Origin: Bacillota bacterium
Lineage (GTDB): Bacteria > Bacillota > Thermosediminibacteria > Thermosediminibacterales > Thermosediminibacteraceae
Assembly (NCBI GenBank): GCA_003242255.1
Contig: QGUT01000114.1
Location: 1 to 5,414 of the forward strand
Direction: 5' to 3'
DNA: 5,414 nt
In this document: positions 5,337 to 5,414 of the stretch, piece after piece
How positions within the stretch are numbered: position 1 is the stretch's first letter
Layout: each line of letters begins with the position of its first letter
Notes under the pieces: generated by a model
Databases searched by the model: none
The model's input: the letters and a program-made list of their open reading frames with translations, nothing else
Told to the model about the DNA's origin: nothing
Made by a program: the position numbers and the translations under genes

Positions 5337-5382
5337 CAAAAAGATATGCTCCCCTTTCCAGGAAGGGGAGCATATCTTTTTG
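5337..5382. terminator. strong, probably bidirectional intrinsic terminator
   Basis: A perfect 20-bp stem (5337-5356 with 5363-5382) closes on a 6-nt loop. The GC-rich top (CTCCCC/GGGGAG) lies above an AT-rich base ending in five T residues on the plus strand (5377-5381) and five A residues on the left arm, which become U in a minus-strand transcript. It starts 4 nt after the transporter stop and ends that transcript. The symmetric A/T ends suggest it may also stop a convergent gene beyond the right edge. The remaining T-rich bases 5383-5414 show no feature. Confidence 0.9.
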
Positions 5383-5414
5383 GATTTCATTTTTGCTTTT
5401 TTTCCATTTTTAAT

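Noticed and set aside
1..5414. Mobile elements, CRISPR arrays, tRNA or rRNA genes
   Set aside because: No transposase-like protein, terminal inverted repeats, regularly spaced repeats or RNA gene signatures were seen on either strand.

Overview
The window looks like chromosome of an anaerobic, probably thermophilic Gram-positive bacterium of the Clostridia (an acetogen-like Bacillota). The basis is strong purine-rich Shine-Dalgarno sites, heavy use of AGG/ATA/AAG codons, a TTG start, intrinsic terminators, and gene content typical of one-carbon (methyl-tetrahydrofolate) metabolism. I cannot name a genus from the sequence alone.

Layout. At the left edge (2-163, +) is the 3' end of an unidentified protein with a helix-turn-helix-like stretch. 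It runs tail to tail, with an 11-nt overlap, into a minus-strand DUF1638 gene (153-818). A divergent promoter region (819-947) separates DUF1638 from a plus-strand series: a large uroporphyrinogen-decarboxylase-like (URO-D) methyltransferase-type protein (948-2297), a cobalamin-binding corrinoid protein (2348-3010), and a GntR/HutC-type regulator with a UTRA domain (3019-3765). A second intergenic region (3766-3895) holds the best promoter of the window (TTGACA, extended -10). Just downstream of it is a perfect GTnTAnAC palindrome of the kind bound by HutC-type GntR regulators. It drives a methyltetrahydrofolate:corrinoid methyltransferase of the AcsE/MtvA type (3896-4705, TTG start) and a folate-type ECF transporter S component (4812-5333). 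A 20-bp perfect hairpin (5337-5382) closes the unit.

How the parts fit. The URO-D protein, corrinoid protein and methyl-THF methyltransferase have the composition of a three-component corrinoid demethylase, analogous to the MtvB/MtvC/MtvA O-demethylase systems of acetogens. In such a system, methyltransferase I moves a methyl group from an unknown donor to Co(I) of the corrinoid protein, and methyltransferase II passes it to tetrahydrofolate for the Wood-Ljungdahl pathway. The GntR protein probably senses the methyl donor or a related ligand. The folate S component would supply the methyl acceptor. DUF1638 is a family of unknown function that I recall near corrinoid methyltransferase genes. 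The substrate is unknown, and no reductive activator (RamA/RACo type) lies in the window.

The most notable points are the apparent lack of the canonical zinc ligands in the URO-D-like protein, the operator/promoter arrangement at 3809-3872, and the coupling of a folate transporter to a demethylase cluster.
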